DNA of 64,000 nucleotides from Poa pratensis. Taxonomy: Eukaryota; Streptophyta; Magnoliopsida; Poales; Poaceae. The notes under the pieces were generated by a model. The model was not told the DNA's origin, did not search any database, and worked only from the letters and a program-made list of their open reading frames with translations. Within the stretch, counting starts at the first letter, position 1. Every line of letters starts with the position of its first letter. The stretch covers positions 20,385,399-20,449,398 of the forward strand of contig CAMZMU010000071.1 of the NCBI GenBank assembly GCA_947311845.1, read 5' to 3'. Positions 19,997-30,671 of this stretch are shown one piece after another. The position numbers were made by a program, and so were the translations under genes.

Positions 19997-20126
19997 CGTC
20001 TGCTTGACGTCGGCGAACCCGCGTTCCCAGACGCCCTGCTTCTTCGCCGCCACGGTGAGGATCGATCTGGAAGGGGAATTACCGCGCGGCCGAGGCGGAG
20101 CGCACCCACATCCACAAGGATCTACG

Positions 20127-20140
20127 AGTCTCTGATACCA
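20127..20140 (-). other. Gypsy primer binding site
   Basis: The minus strand reads TGGTATCAGAGACT one base after the 5' LTR, the position of an initiator-Met-type primer site. Confidence 0.8.
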
Positions 20141-20141
20141 C

Positions 20142-20392
20142 TGTAACACCACCACTCGGATGGATCTGGAGAATTTGGGGAAGAAAGAGGAAGACATGGA
20201 AACAGAGAAGGAGACAGGGAAATTCAGATTTCATTCCTCCTTCTTTGATACAGAGCAGTAACCCACACTTTAACCCTTCAGCGCACAGGCTGGCACACGC
20301 ACACGACAACACCCAGACACTAACACCTATGCCCCACCTGTCAGCCTTCCTCGTTGTCTGTAGTTGGCACGGCAGTGGTGTCGGCCGTGACA
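20142..20392 (-). repeat. Gypsy LTR (5' in element sense)
   Basis: It is 251 bp and differs from the other LTR by a one-base indel in the gaaaag tract and by about four substitutions. The tccgc target duplication and 22 bp of host exon separate it from the next element. Confidence 0.92.
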
Positions 20393-20424
20393 TCCGCTAC
20401 CGGCGAATCTTCCCCGGCGGGAGG

Positions 20425-20585
20425 TGTTAAAGATACGATATTAGTTATGATCGTATCCTGTGTAATCGCTAGTTACCATGTATAGGATGCTAACCGACCT
20501 ATGTAAACTTGATGTACAAGTTGATCTGAATATAAAAGGAGAGGCCAGCCGTGAGGCAAATCACGGCAAATCATTATCTCAAACT
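20425..20585 (+). repeat. Copia 5' LTR (161 bp)
   Basis: It starts TGTTAAAGATACG and contains a TATA-like tataaaagg (20531-20539). It ends AAACT, directly followed by the primer site. Confidence 0.9.
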
Positions 20586-20597
20586 TGGTATCAGAGC
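20586..20597 (+). other. Copia primer binding site
   Basis: TGGTATCAGAGC, complementary to the initiator-Met tRNA 3' end, sits immediately after the LTR with no spacer. Confidence 0.85.
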
Positions 20598-20621
20598 GAG
20601 AGCCCTTTCCGATCTAATCTC

Positions 20622-23600
20622 ATGGCAACCCAGCCTCTCCTGAACTCCTCCGCCGCCGGAGTCCTCACCAATCGCATCACCACCCTTGCTCCGTCTTCCA
20701 GCTCCACCATAGTCCAAGCCATCCCCATGCCAAGCACTCGCCTCGACCGTACCAATTTCCTGCTATGGAAGACCCTGATCCTTCCCGGAATCTCCGGCGC
20801 AAACCTCCATGGCCACCTTGACGGCACTGTTCCTCCGCCGGCCATGAAGATCACCCAAGGCACCAGCGACGCCGCGGTGCAGGTGAGCAACCCAGCCTAC
20901 CATGCATGGTGGCTGCAGGATCAGCGCGTTCTGCACGCGTTGCTGACCTCCATGACGGAGGACATCGCGACCCAGATGATCGGGCGCGTCACGGCTGCTG
21001 AAGTTTGGACGGCAGTCCACTCCATGTTCTCGGCGCAGAGCCGAGCGAGCCACCGGAACCTGCGGACCCAGCTGCAGACGCTGGAGAAGAGGGACATGCC
21101 GGCGGCCGAGTACTTCCACAAGATGAAGGGGCTGGCCGACACCATGGCCACCATCGGCCACCCGCTCAGCGACGACGAGATCATCGACTACATCCTTGGC
21201 GGCCTCGGGCAGCAGTTCGACGCCCTCGCCGCGTCCCTCACCGTCATCAACACGCCGGTGTCCCTCGCTGATTTCTATGCCTATGTTCTGTCCTATGAGA
21301 CCATGCAGGCACATCACGCCGAACAGGCGGAATTCTCCTCATCGGCCAACGCGGTCGCTCGCCACGGCGACACAAGCTTCAAGCCACCACGCCCCTACGA
21401 CGGCAACAACAACAACCGTGGGGGTGGGCGCTCAGGTGGTGGCGGCTACCAGAACGGTGGCAGTGGCGGCTACCACAACGGTGGCGGCGGTGGCGGCTAC
21501 CAGCAGAACCGTAACCGCGGTGGAGGACGCAATGGCCGGCAGCGACCACGTTGCCAGATTTGCAAGATATGGGGCCATGAGGCCCTAAACTGCCATAACC
21601 TGTACAAGCACATGTACCAGCCTGAAGACAATCGTGCCGGCAACTCTGCATCCACCAGCCATGGGCACGGCGAGCCGCCTCAGTGGCTCATGGACAGTGG
21701 CGCAAGCGACCACCTCACCAGCGACCTGGAGCGCCTCTCTGTGCATGAGCGGTACGGAGGGAAGGACCAAGTTCAGGTGGCTAATGGATCAGGTCTGTCA
21801 ATTTCCCATATTGGTCACTCAAAGTTAGCCGGCTCTAATTCTTTACTTCTGAAAAATATTCTCCACGTCCCTAACATAAGCAATCATCTACTGTCAGTGC
21901 ATAAACTTGTTTCCGATAATCCTATTTTTATCGAGTTTCACCCTGATTTCTTCTTTGTTAAGGACAAGGCCACGAGAAGAACCATTCTTCGCGGTAGGAG
22001 CCGTGGCGGGCTCTATCCTATTCCGTTTGGACGTGCTGCTTCGTCCCAATGTGCTCTCTCCGGTGTCAAAGTTTCGTCCCAACAGTGGCATGAACGTTTA
22101 GGTCATCCCTCCAATAAAGTCGTTAAGCGTGTTCTTAGGCATAATAATCTTCCGTGTGCGTCTTATGTTGAACCTTCGATTTGTGATGCTTGTCAACGTG
22201 CTAAAAGTCATCAATTACCCTATAGTGATTCCAGTCGTGTGTCATCTATGCCTCTTGAGTTGATTCATACTGATGTGTGGGGTCCTGCTCTTCCCTCTTC
22301 CGGGGCTTTAAGTACTATGTTAGTTTCATCGATGACTATAGCCGTTTCTGCTGGATTTATTTGATAAAACACAAATCTGATGTTGAATCTATTTTCTATG
22401 CCTTTCAAACACATGTCGAACGACTCCTCAATACAAAAATTAGGGTGTTCAGTCAGATTGGGGAGGGGAATATCACCGCCTCCACAAGTATTTTCAGCGT
22501 GTTGGCATCTCCCATCGCGTTTCATGCCCTCACACCTCCCAACAGAATGGGATTGCCGAACGCAAACACCGTCACCTGGTCGAGACAGGCCTTGCCCTCC
22601 TCGCCCACGCCTCTCTCCCTCTACGCTTTTGGGACGAGGCGTTTCTTACCGCATGTTATCTTATCAATCGCATGCCGAGTCCAGTCATCCACAACATGTC
22701 ACCTATTGAGCGCCTCCTTCGTGTCAAACCCGATTATTCTTTCCTACGTACCTTTGGATGCGCATGTTGGCCTAGCCTCCGCAAATATAACTCTCGCAAA
22801 CTAGAATTTCGCTCAAAATTGTGTGTTTTTCTAGGCTACAGCCCTATGCACAAAGGTTACAAATGCCTTGATCGTTCCTCGGGCGTATTTTCATCTCACG
22901 TGACGTGGTGTTTAATGAAACTTTCTTTCCGTTTGCACACACCGGTACACCTCCTGATATTTCCAGTCTTACTCCACCAACATCCTTTCCAACTCAAGAG
23001 CCGGCTACCGAGAGTGCCCAAAAACGGACTTATGACTTGACTATGTTATCCACTAATCCTCCTGGTGCAGATGCTTCTTGTTTGCAGATTCCTACTGCGA
23101 TCGACGTACCGAGCCGCACCCAGGAGATCAACGTGCATGGAGCGCCCCATGATGGGCCGCACATCGCGCCCCAAGCTGGGCCACGCGAGCTAAGCGACAC
23201 GGTCGCGACGCCCAGGCGTGCTGGGCGTGACGGGCCGTCATCTACTGGGCCCATTGACCCAGTCTTCTTCTCGCCTGGATCATCTTCCGGGCCGACGGTT
23301 TCGGCTGGGCCAGATTCCCAGTCCAGCGCGGAGTGCTCTCCCTCGCCCTCCTCGACAGGCTCCTCGACGGGCTCCTTACCTTCGCCCCAGCCTGCTGTTG
23401 CTGCACATCCGATGACAACTCGTCTCCGTGATGGGATACGCCAGCCTCGGAAGATTACGGATGGCACGATTCGCTACGATCCGTCTTGGCGCGCTTTTCT
23501 GGCGGTCCCAACCTCTCATCGCTCAGCGCTCACTGAACCTGCTTGGCGAGAAGCAATGGAAGCGGAATATTCAGCGTTGTGCCAGAACAGAACTTGGTCC

Positions 23601-25045
23601 ATTGTGCCTAAACCTCCTGGCACTAATATCGTCGGCAGCAAATGGATCTTTAAGACCAAGCATCGACCTGATGGTTCAGTTGATAAACACAAAGCGCGTC
23701 TGGTTGCTCGAGGATTCACTCAACAATACGGTATTGATTATCTGGATACCTTCAGCCCCGTTGTTAAGCCTGCCACAGTTCGTCTTGTTCTGTCTCTCGC
23801 AGTGTCTCGTGGATGGTGTCTTCGTCAAATTGACGTCAGCAATGCGTTCCTTCATGGATTATTACATGAAGACGTTTACATGCAGCAACCTCCCGCTTCG
23901 AAGATTCTCGTCATCCAACGTATGTGTGTAAACTGCAGCGAGCACTCTATGGGCTGAAGCAATCTCCCCGAGCCTGGTATGCTCGCCTTAGTGACAAGCT
24001 TCATCAGTTGGGGTTCATCTCCTCTAAAGCCGACACCTCTCTCTTCATATTTCACCATGCTGAGGTCTCCATCTTTATGTTGGTTTATGTCGATGACATT
24101 GTCATTGCGGGATCTTCTGCTGCTGCTGTTGATCGTCTTGTCAGCTCGTTGGCTGCTGCCTTTCCCATCAAGGATCTCGGACCTCTGGCTTATTTCCTCG
24201 GTCTTGAAGCCGCCTACAATTCCGGGGGCATGACTATCACCCAGCGCAAGTATGCGCTAGACTTGTTGCACCGTGCGTGCATGGAGAATTGCAAGGCGAC
24301 TCCGACGCCCATGTCATCCACAGATAAACTGACCCGGGACAGGGGTCAAGCACTCAGCGTTGATGATGCCCATAAATACAGAAGTGTGGTGGGAGGCCTT
24401 CAGTACCTCACCCTCACCCGTCCAGATATCTCATTTGCAGTCAATAAAGTGTGCCAGTACTTATCTCAGCCCACAGATATTCATTGGGAAGCAGTCAAAC
24501 GAATACTTCGTTATGTTAAAGGCACACTTGCTACAGGCTTGCAGTTTCGGAAGTCGTCCTCTATGCGTTTGAGCATTTTTACTGACGCTGATTGGGCGGG
24601 GTGCGCCGATGATCGGCGTTCTACCAATGGGTATGCTGTATTTCTTGGTCCGAATCTCATATCCTGGAGTTCGAAGAAGCAACCTACTGTCTCACGGTCT
24701 AGTACGGAGGCAGAGTATAAGGCGTTGGCAAATGGCACAGCTGAATCAATTTGGATTCAGTCTGTACTGAAAGAACTTGGAGTTGTTCAGACGCAGCCGC
24801 CGGTCCTATGGTGTGATAATCTCGGCGCGACATATTTAACAGCCAACCCAGTTTTTCATGCCCGCACGAAGCATATCGAAATCGATTTTCACTTTGTGCG
24901 TGAGCGAGTTGCACTTGGAGCTCTTGACGTGCGATTCATTTCATCCGGTGATCAATTAGCCGATGCCTTCACGAAGCCTGTCACGCGACAGTTGCTGGAG
25001 CGTTTCTGTACCAATCTGAACCTCTGTAGTACCGGTCCAGATTGA
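20622..25045 (+). pseudogene. Copia gag-pol, interrupted by several frameshifts
   Basis: Gag starts at ATG 20622 and has a Gly-rich segment and a CCHC knuckle (CQICKIWGHEALNCHN). The protease motif WLMDSGASDHLTSD and the integrase zinc region (QQWHERLGHPSNKVV, CDACQRAKSH) are in the same frame, which is lost near 22.31 kb. The integrase core then passes through other frames (22277-22804, 22672-23040). RT starts in the 22905-23957 frame ([20 protein letters not shown]) and continues after a shift near 23.93 kb in the 23924-25045 frame with [11 protein letters not shown] and RNase H ([16 protein letters not shown]). At least four frame changes are needed. The protein is described as found and not reconstructed. 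Confidence 0.9.
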
Positions 25046-25052
25046 GGGGGAG

Positions 25053-25213
25053 TGTTAAAGATACGATATTAGTTATGATCGTATCCTGTGTAATCGCTAG
25101 TTACCATGTATAGGATGCTAACCGACCTATGTAAACTTGATATACAAGTTGATCTGAATATAAAAGGAGAGGCCAGCCGTGAGGCAAATCACGGCAAATC
25201 ATTATCTCAAACT
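25053..25213 (+). repeat. Copia 3' LTR (161 bp)
   Basis: It is identical in length to the 5' LTR with one substitution, and it abuts the host ORF through the ggagg duplication. Confidence 0.9.
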
Positions 25214-25524
25214 GGAGGCGCAGGCTTCGGGTCGAGGGCCTCCGGCTGCTCGGCGTCCACGGGCGGGTGGAAAGAGCCGAACTTGGGCGTCGTCTCCAGC
25301 GCCACGAAACTGCCGCACGCGTGCTGGAACGAGAAGGACGAGCCGTCGCGGTGCCCGTCCTCCTCCGCCGCCGCGACGCAGGCGATGCCGTCGAGCGTGG
25401 CGACGAACGCTCGGCGCCGCTTCGGGCAGGGCCGCTCCTCGTCCTCCGGGGCCGCGCGCTTCTCGGGGACGGGCGGTGGAGGGGCCGCGGGCGCGGGGCT
25501 CTCGGCCCGTGCCTCCGCCGCCAT

Positions 25525-26754
25525 TCGGCTGGAGAGTGGAGTCGGAGAGTGTGCGGGGAGCGTTGGGCCGAGAGAAACGAACAGGCAGGGAAGCGAGGTA
25601 GGCGGAGGGAGGATGGATCGGGAGTCTGTCCGCGGGGTTGGATCGGGAGGTGAAAATTTTCCATTTCCGGCCGAGTCACCACCGTGCGCGTGCTCGCCAG
25701 CTTCCTTTCTGTGGCGGAGTGATGACGGCGTGACGGTAACATGCCAGCCTCGTGGGCACGGGACGAAAGCGCGCACGAGCCATGCCGCGGAGTACCAATG
25801 CTTCGTGTCATCGTGTGGTACCAATTTTTAGAAAAAATCTGATTTTTATGTGAATGTTCATAAGGATTGCGTTTACAATCCCTAGAAAAATCAGATCCAA
25901 ATTAAAAATACACATTGAGAAGCAAAAAGGTTTGTCTTTTCTTTTTCTCAATGTGCTTTTCGATTTTGGAACTGAATTTTTTGGGTTTGTAGACACTTTG
26001 CTTGTGATCATCCAATGATGATATCACTAGATATATCCTCGCCCTCAATGTTGGAAGCAGGATGCCAAAGTTTTGGGGTCATAGGCTTGATTACCACAGA
26101 TTTTACCTACGGAGTAGTATTTAGTTTTTTTATAAGAATACTCACCGGTATCTAAAAAGGTTAGCTAGAAATCTGTGGGGCAAGCTTACACGTGAATCTG
26201 TCACCACTCGTCCTCTCTGCTACTACTAGTGTTGCTGGTTGCAAGTGCGATGCGAGGTCGGATCTCTCGTGGGTACAAACTTGTCTTTGAACTGGAGCGT
26301 TAGAGCATCACCATCGGCACCTGCGACAGGCACAATAGGGTCAGCACACAAAAAAAACAGCGGCACTCCCATCGGTCCGGGCCGCCTGAAACGGTGTCCT
26401 ATTTTATGGCATATGTTGAAGATGATCTTAGTTGTTTCGAATTTGGCCCATGACAAGTACAACTACTACCAAAGGTAGTGCTAGCCGTAGAGCAGACATA
26501 GTGGGACAAATATCGGTCCTTTCTCTGTGTCTCACGCCATCGGATTTCATACAACCGGAAATCTAGGCCATAGTCTGACACTCGCAATATAGCGCACACT
26601 GGTGCAATAACTTTTTTGTACTAACTGTGATATCATCACAACACTTTTCATACGGTTTATCAAAACCACACAGAAAACATCGCCACATGTCGAAATCACC
26701 ATTGCAGCAAGAAAATATAGTATGCATCAAATAAAGAAAAAAAAATAAAAAAAA
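25525..26754. other. 5' flank of the interrupted host gene, then AT-rich intergenic DNA
   Basis: The first 300 bp upstream of the minus-strand ATG are GC-rich and promoter-like. From 25.82 kb the DNA becomes AT-rich. It contains a small fold-back (cacattgagaa ... ttctcaatgtg, about 25912-25955) and A-rich tracts near 26.74 kb. No gene was recognised. Confidence 0.45.
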
Positions 26755-26922
26755 TTGATAAAGGGATTTTATTACTTAAAAGGTTTAAGTATTACACCCG
26801 GCCTCTGCATAGCAAAGATGCACACAGCCACAGTTCACCAACACACTAGTCTGAAAGCGAAATAAAAGGCGAATTACATATCAAAATGAGAAATTGTAGA
26901 TCCGCCTAAGATGCTGGTAGGT

Positions 26923-27750
26923 CTATCCGGAGTCTATGTTGCCACCCATGCCGGGAAAATAACTCCCTGGCCGCAGCCTCCAGTCTCGACGCCACCTCCA
27001 GAATAAGTCTCGGTGCTCCACACGCTGCAGGGAAGACCATGCTCGTAGTGTCGCTGTGCACCGGTAAATAACCTGCATAAGAGAAGCATTTTTATCATTA
27101 AAAACCTTGTCATTTCTACATAGCCATAGCGACCAAATAACAGCAATCGCTCCCACCCTACTGAATAGTTTGAACCTAGGATCCACTCCATTTAACCAGT
27201 TGCCAAAAATGTTAGCAACAGAACTAGGGGGATGTAAGGTAGAACCAATCTGGATGGCTGACCATATAGACCTAGCGAACTCGCACTGGAAGAATAAGTG
27301 CGTAATGGTCTCGTCGTGTTGACAGAAGACACACTTTTTACTTCCATGCCAATTGCGTTTGGCAAGGTTATCTTTGGTGAGAATTACTCCTCGACGTAAA
27401 TACCACGCAAACACTTTAGTTTTTAGTGGTATCTTCATCTTCCAAAGTTTGTTATTATTAGCTATCGACTGGAATTTCAGGTAGAATGAGCGCTCTATAC
27501 ATAGAATCAACCGAGAACTTGCCGTTCTTCGTAAGATTCCATTGAAACTTATCTGGACCTTCCGACAATGGATTGAATCCAATCGGATGAGCAAAGCATT
27601 CCAAGATGCTTGTCGTGTTCCAAGTAAACTTCTTCTGAACGAAACATTTGGTGGGAAGTATCCAACACCTTCGCGATCGTGTCGCTTTTGTTTCGAACAA
27701 TAGAATATAGAGCCGGATATTGTTCTTTGAGGGTAGATTGGCCAAGCCAA
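26923..27750 (-). pseudogene. LINE ORF2 C-terminus, zf-RVT domain
   Basis: The frame encodes KTKVFAWYLRRGVILTKDNL, then CVFCQHDETITHLFFQCEFA and RSIWSAIQ. This is the zinc-binding zf-RVT domain typical of the end of plant LINE ORF2. It finishes at 26923, followed by the 3'UTR. Confidence 0.88.
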
Positions 27751-29330
27751 ATATCCTCCCAGAAACGAATTTCCGATCCATCCCTAATTGAGAAAGACCA
27801 TGTGGGAAAAAGAACTTCTTTGTAGCCATGAGGCCTGCCCAGAAGTGTGAATCACCAGGTTTCCAAAGAACCTGGGAAACAGCTTGATCTCCGACATATT
27901 TTCTCCTAAGGAGGGTTTGCCAAACTCCATCTTCAGAAAGAAGTTTAAATAGCCATTTACCTAGTAGCGCTCTGTTCTTGACCTCAAGGTCATGAACTCC
28001 GAGCCCTCCTTGGTCTTTAGGGCAGCAAACCACACTCCATTTAGTCAGTCGATATTTTTTCTTCTCACAATCCCCTTGCCAAAAGAATCTAGATCGGAAA
28101 TAATCCAATCGTTTTAAGACCCCTTTTGGCAGTTGGAAGAATGAAATCATATACAGTACCATGTTCGTAAGTACCGAGTTTATGAGAACCAATCTTCCAC
28201 CCAGGATAGGAGTTTGCCTTTCCAGCTATTTAAACGTAATTGAAGCCTTTCCTCCACCCTTTTCCATTCAGCATTTGTAAGTCTCCGATAATGAATCGGG
28301 ATACCCAAATAGTTGATAGGAAATTGTCCTTGCTCACAGCCAAAAAGCTCGGCATACAAGGCGGCGTTCTCTTGGGCCTCGCCAAAGCAAAACAATTCAC
28401 TTTTATGGAAATTTATCTTAAGACCCGAAAGTTGCTCGAAAGCTGACAAAATCAACTTAAGGTTACGGCTTTTTCGATATCGTGTTCCATAAAAAGAATT
28501 GTATCGTCGGCATATTGAAGAATCGATAGTCCACCGTCGACAAGGTGTGGAATCACTCCTTCAATTTGACCCTCAATTTTAGCGCGTTCGATCAGGATTG
28601 CCAGCATATCCGCCACTATGTTAAATAGTATTGGCGATAGCGGGTCACCCTGTCGGAGTCCTTTTTTCGTTTGGAAGTATCTGCCAGTGTCATCATTGAC
28701 CTTAATGGCTACACTTCCTCCGGAAACAAAGCTATTAATTAACGCGCGCCATTCAGAGGAAAAGCCTTTCATCCTTAGAGTTTGCTGGATGAAAGACCAC
28801 TTCACTTTATCATAGGCTTTCTCGAAATCAATTTTCAGGATAACCCCGTTCAACTTTTTCCTATGTAGTTCGTGGACTGTTTCATGTAGGACCGCGACTC
28901 CATCAAGGATGTTGCGACCTTGCATAAAAGCCGTCTGAGACGGGCGAACCACATGATCTGCCACAGTGTTCAGTCGAATCGTTGCCGCTTTGGTGAAATT
29001 TTAAAACTAACGTTAAGGAGGCATATGGTCTAAACTGCTGGATCCTTTCTGCCTCGTTAACCTTAGGTAATAAAATTATCTCACCAAAATTGAGACGAAA
29101 CAACTCTAGTTGTCCATTGTGAAGACAAGCGAACAACTGAAGCAGATCGGCCTTGATAACATCCCAAAAGTTCTGGTAGAACTCCGCAGGAAATCCATCG
29201 GACCAGGTGCTGAATTATGTTTCATTTGGAAAACTGCTTTTCTCACTTCCTCCTCTGAATAGGGTTTAGTAAGTAGGCTATTTTCCTCCTCTGAAACCTG
29301 GGGTATATCCTCTGTTCGGGACTCATCCAA
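27458..29330 (-). pseudogene. LINE ORF2, reverse transcriptase domain, frameshifted
   Basis: The fragments in order are 29330-29106 (SEEEVRKAVFQMKHNSAPGP), 29136-28903 (ILLPKVNEAERIQQFRP), 28964-28452 (GVILKIDFEKAYDKVKW, GLRQGDPLSPILFN and the catalytic YADDTILF), 28455-28180 (SGLKINFHKSEL, INYLGIPI) and 28192-27458 (the thumb region with KDQGGLGVHDLEVKNRALL). At least four frame changes are needed, so no active RT is made. Confidence 0.88.
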
Positions 29331-29774
29331 GGTGAAATTCCCCTCCTCAGGATCACCAACAGGCCTTTATAGTAATTTGTAATATACGACTTTAGTTGTT
29401 CCTGGCCCTCAATCGTTCCTTCATCCTGGACCAGAGAATGAATACGCTTTTTCCTGTGTCTGCCATTGGCAATACTGTGGAAATAGCGAGTATTCGAGTC
29501 CCCTTCTAGAATGAATTGAGCTTTAGAACGTTGATACCATTTTAACTCTCCTCGCGCAGTAGATTCGCTATCTGTGCATTTGATTGGCTCTTTAGCTCAA
29601 TTTCTTGCGCGGATAGTAACCGAACTTCTGCTAATGCTTCTAGAGCATCGATTATCGAGGAAAGTCGTACTTTTTCTTTTTTAAGTAGACCAGTAGTATG
29701 ACGAGCCCAACCAACGAGGTGAGTACGTAAAGCACGTATCTTATTGTTCCACCGCTGGATAGGCGTATCACCCG

Positions 29775-30671
29775 CTACCGGTAATCCCAGATTCTTTTAA
29801 CCATGTCATGGAAGCCCTCGCGGTGTAACCAACCAAGTTCAAACTTGAACCGTGGTTTACAGAGCGGTCTAGGCACTCCAGTGGTCAATAGAATGGGAGC
29901 ATGATCCGACAATCCCTCAATACGTTCTAGAGCCCGTACCGACACCAATGGGAATCTAGCTTCCCAATCGGAATCCATCAGCACACGGTCTAGTTTCTCG
30001 TAAGTGGGTTCAGGTAGGGAATTAGCCCAGGTGAACTGTCTTCCCACCATCGTGATCTCTCTTAAATTCAAGCTGTCAATGACTGCATTGAATAAAAGAG
30101 GCCAACGGTTGTCGAACCGACCCTTACTTTTCTCGAACGGAAACCGTAGCAGGTTGAAATCCCCACCAATGATAATAGGGTGTGGGTTATCTTTTGCGAG
30201 GTTCACCAATTCAACGAGAAAAGAAGTCTTAGACGCTTCCTGAGCCGGCCCATACACGGCGACAAGACTCCAAATGAAATTATCAGATTTATTACGGATG
30301 TGCATTTTGATATGAAAATTGCCTTCCGTAACCTCCAATACTTCCATGGTATCAGTCCTGACGCCTAGTAAAATGCCACCGGAGCGTCCATGAGGAGGTC
30401 GCGAGTACCACTCAAACTCTATACCGCCCGATAGTCGGTTCAAAAGAGATTGTGGAAATTCACGTCTTCCCGTCTCAGAAATCGCTAAGAAATCCAAATT
30501 ATGATCCCGAATACAATCAGCGAAGTTCAAGTGTTTAGCCAAGTCACCAAGACCTCTGCTATTTTTGAACATGCCATTCATCGGGAAACTGTGGGGATTT
30601 GGATAACTTGGTCCGTTTCCGGGACTTGTTGGCTGTAGATTTAGATTTCCGAGCGGATGCTTTGAGCTCAT
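29775..30671 (-). pseudogene. LINE ORF2, AP endonuclease domain
   Basis: The 298-codon frame has AISETGRREFP near the N-terminus, SGGILLGVRTD, VAVYGPAQEA, the catalytic IIIGGDFNLLRFP and a C-terminal LSDHAPILL. These are the APE-type endonuclease blocks of L1 LINEs, which nick the target DNA. The frame is open through the domain but stops before the RT. Confidence 0.88.

Larger units (their letters stand above)
15201..20392 (-). mobile_element. Ty3/Gypsy chromovirus, nearly intact
   Basis: LTRs are 15201-15452 and 20142-20392. The perfect target duplication is tccgc (15196-15200 and 20393-20397). In minus sense the 5' LTR ends TTACA, then one base, then the primer site TGGTATCAGAGACTC. The order gag, CCHC, protease, RT, RNase H, integrase, chromodomain is that of plant chromoviruses. 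The LTRs differ at about four bases and one indel in roughly 250 bp, making it older than the neighbouring Copia. Confidence 0.93.
20425..25213 (+). mobile_element. Ty1/Copia retrotransposon with TG..CT LTR ends and frameshifted pol
   Basis: The 161-bp LTRs (20425-20585 and 25053-25213) differ at one base (gatgtac versus gatatac). The target duplication is a perfect ggagg (20420-20424 and 25214-25218). With that duplication the LTR ends in AAACT rather than CA, and the primer site TGGTATCAGAGC starts at the next base (20586). A purine tract (gaggggGAG) precedes the 3' LTR. Gag, protease, integrase, RT and RNase H are all recognisable in order. Confidence 0.93.
15066..25524 (-). pseudogene. 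Unrecognised small host gene split by two LTR retrotransposons
   Basis: Three minus-strand pieces form one ORF: 25524-25214 (starts ATG), 20419-20398, and 15200-15066 (ends TGA). With each target duplication counted once they total 468 nt, exactly 156 codons, and the frame is continuous across both junctions. The N-terminus (MAAEARAESPAPAAPPPPVP) is Ala/Pro-rich, followed by a basic CPKRRRAF stretch that could be a nuclear signal. The middle contains VATLDGIACVAAAEEDG and FQHACGSFVALETTPKFGSF. After DPKPAPPAGEDSPVA comes a six-Glu run and a charged tail ending NESE. I do not recognise the family. The Gypsy element sits in the Glu tract and the Copia element 22 bp upstream in gene sense. As it stands the gene can only make a truncated product. 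Confidence 0.8.

Noticed and set aside
15401..20197. Treating the whole upstream-open frame to 20197 as gag
   Set aside because: The first 67 codons cover LTR and primer-site sequence, so the internal Met at 19996 is the better start.
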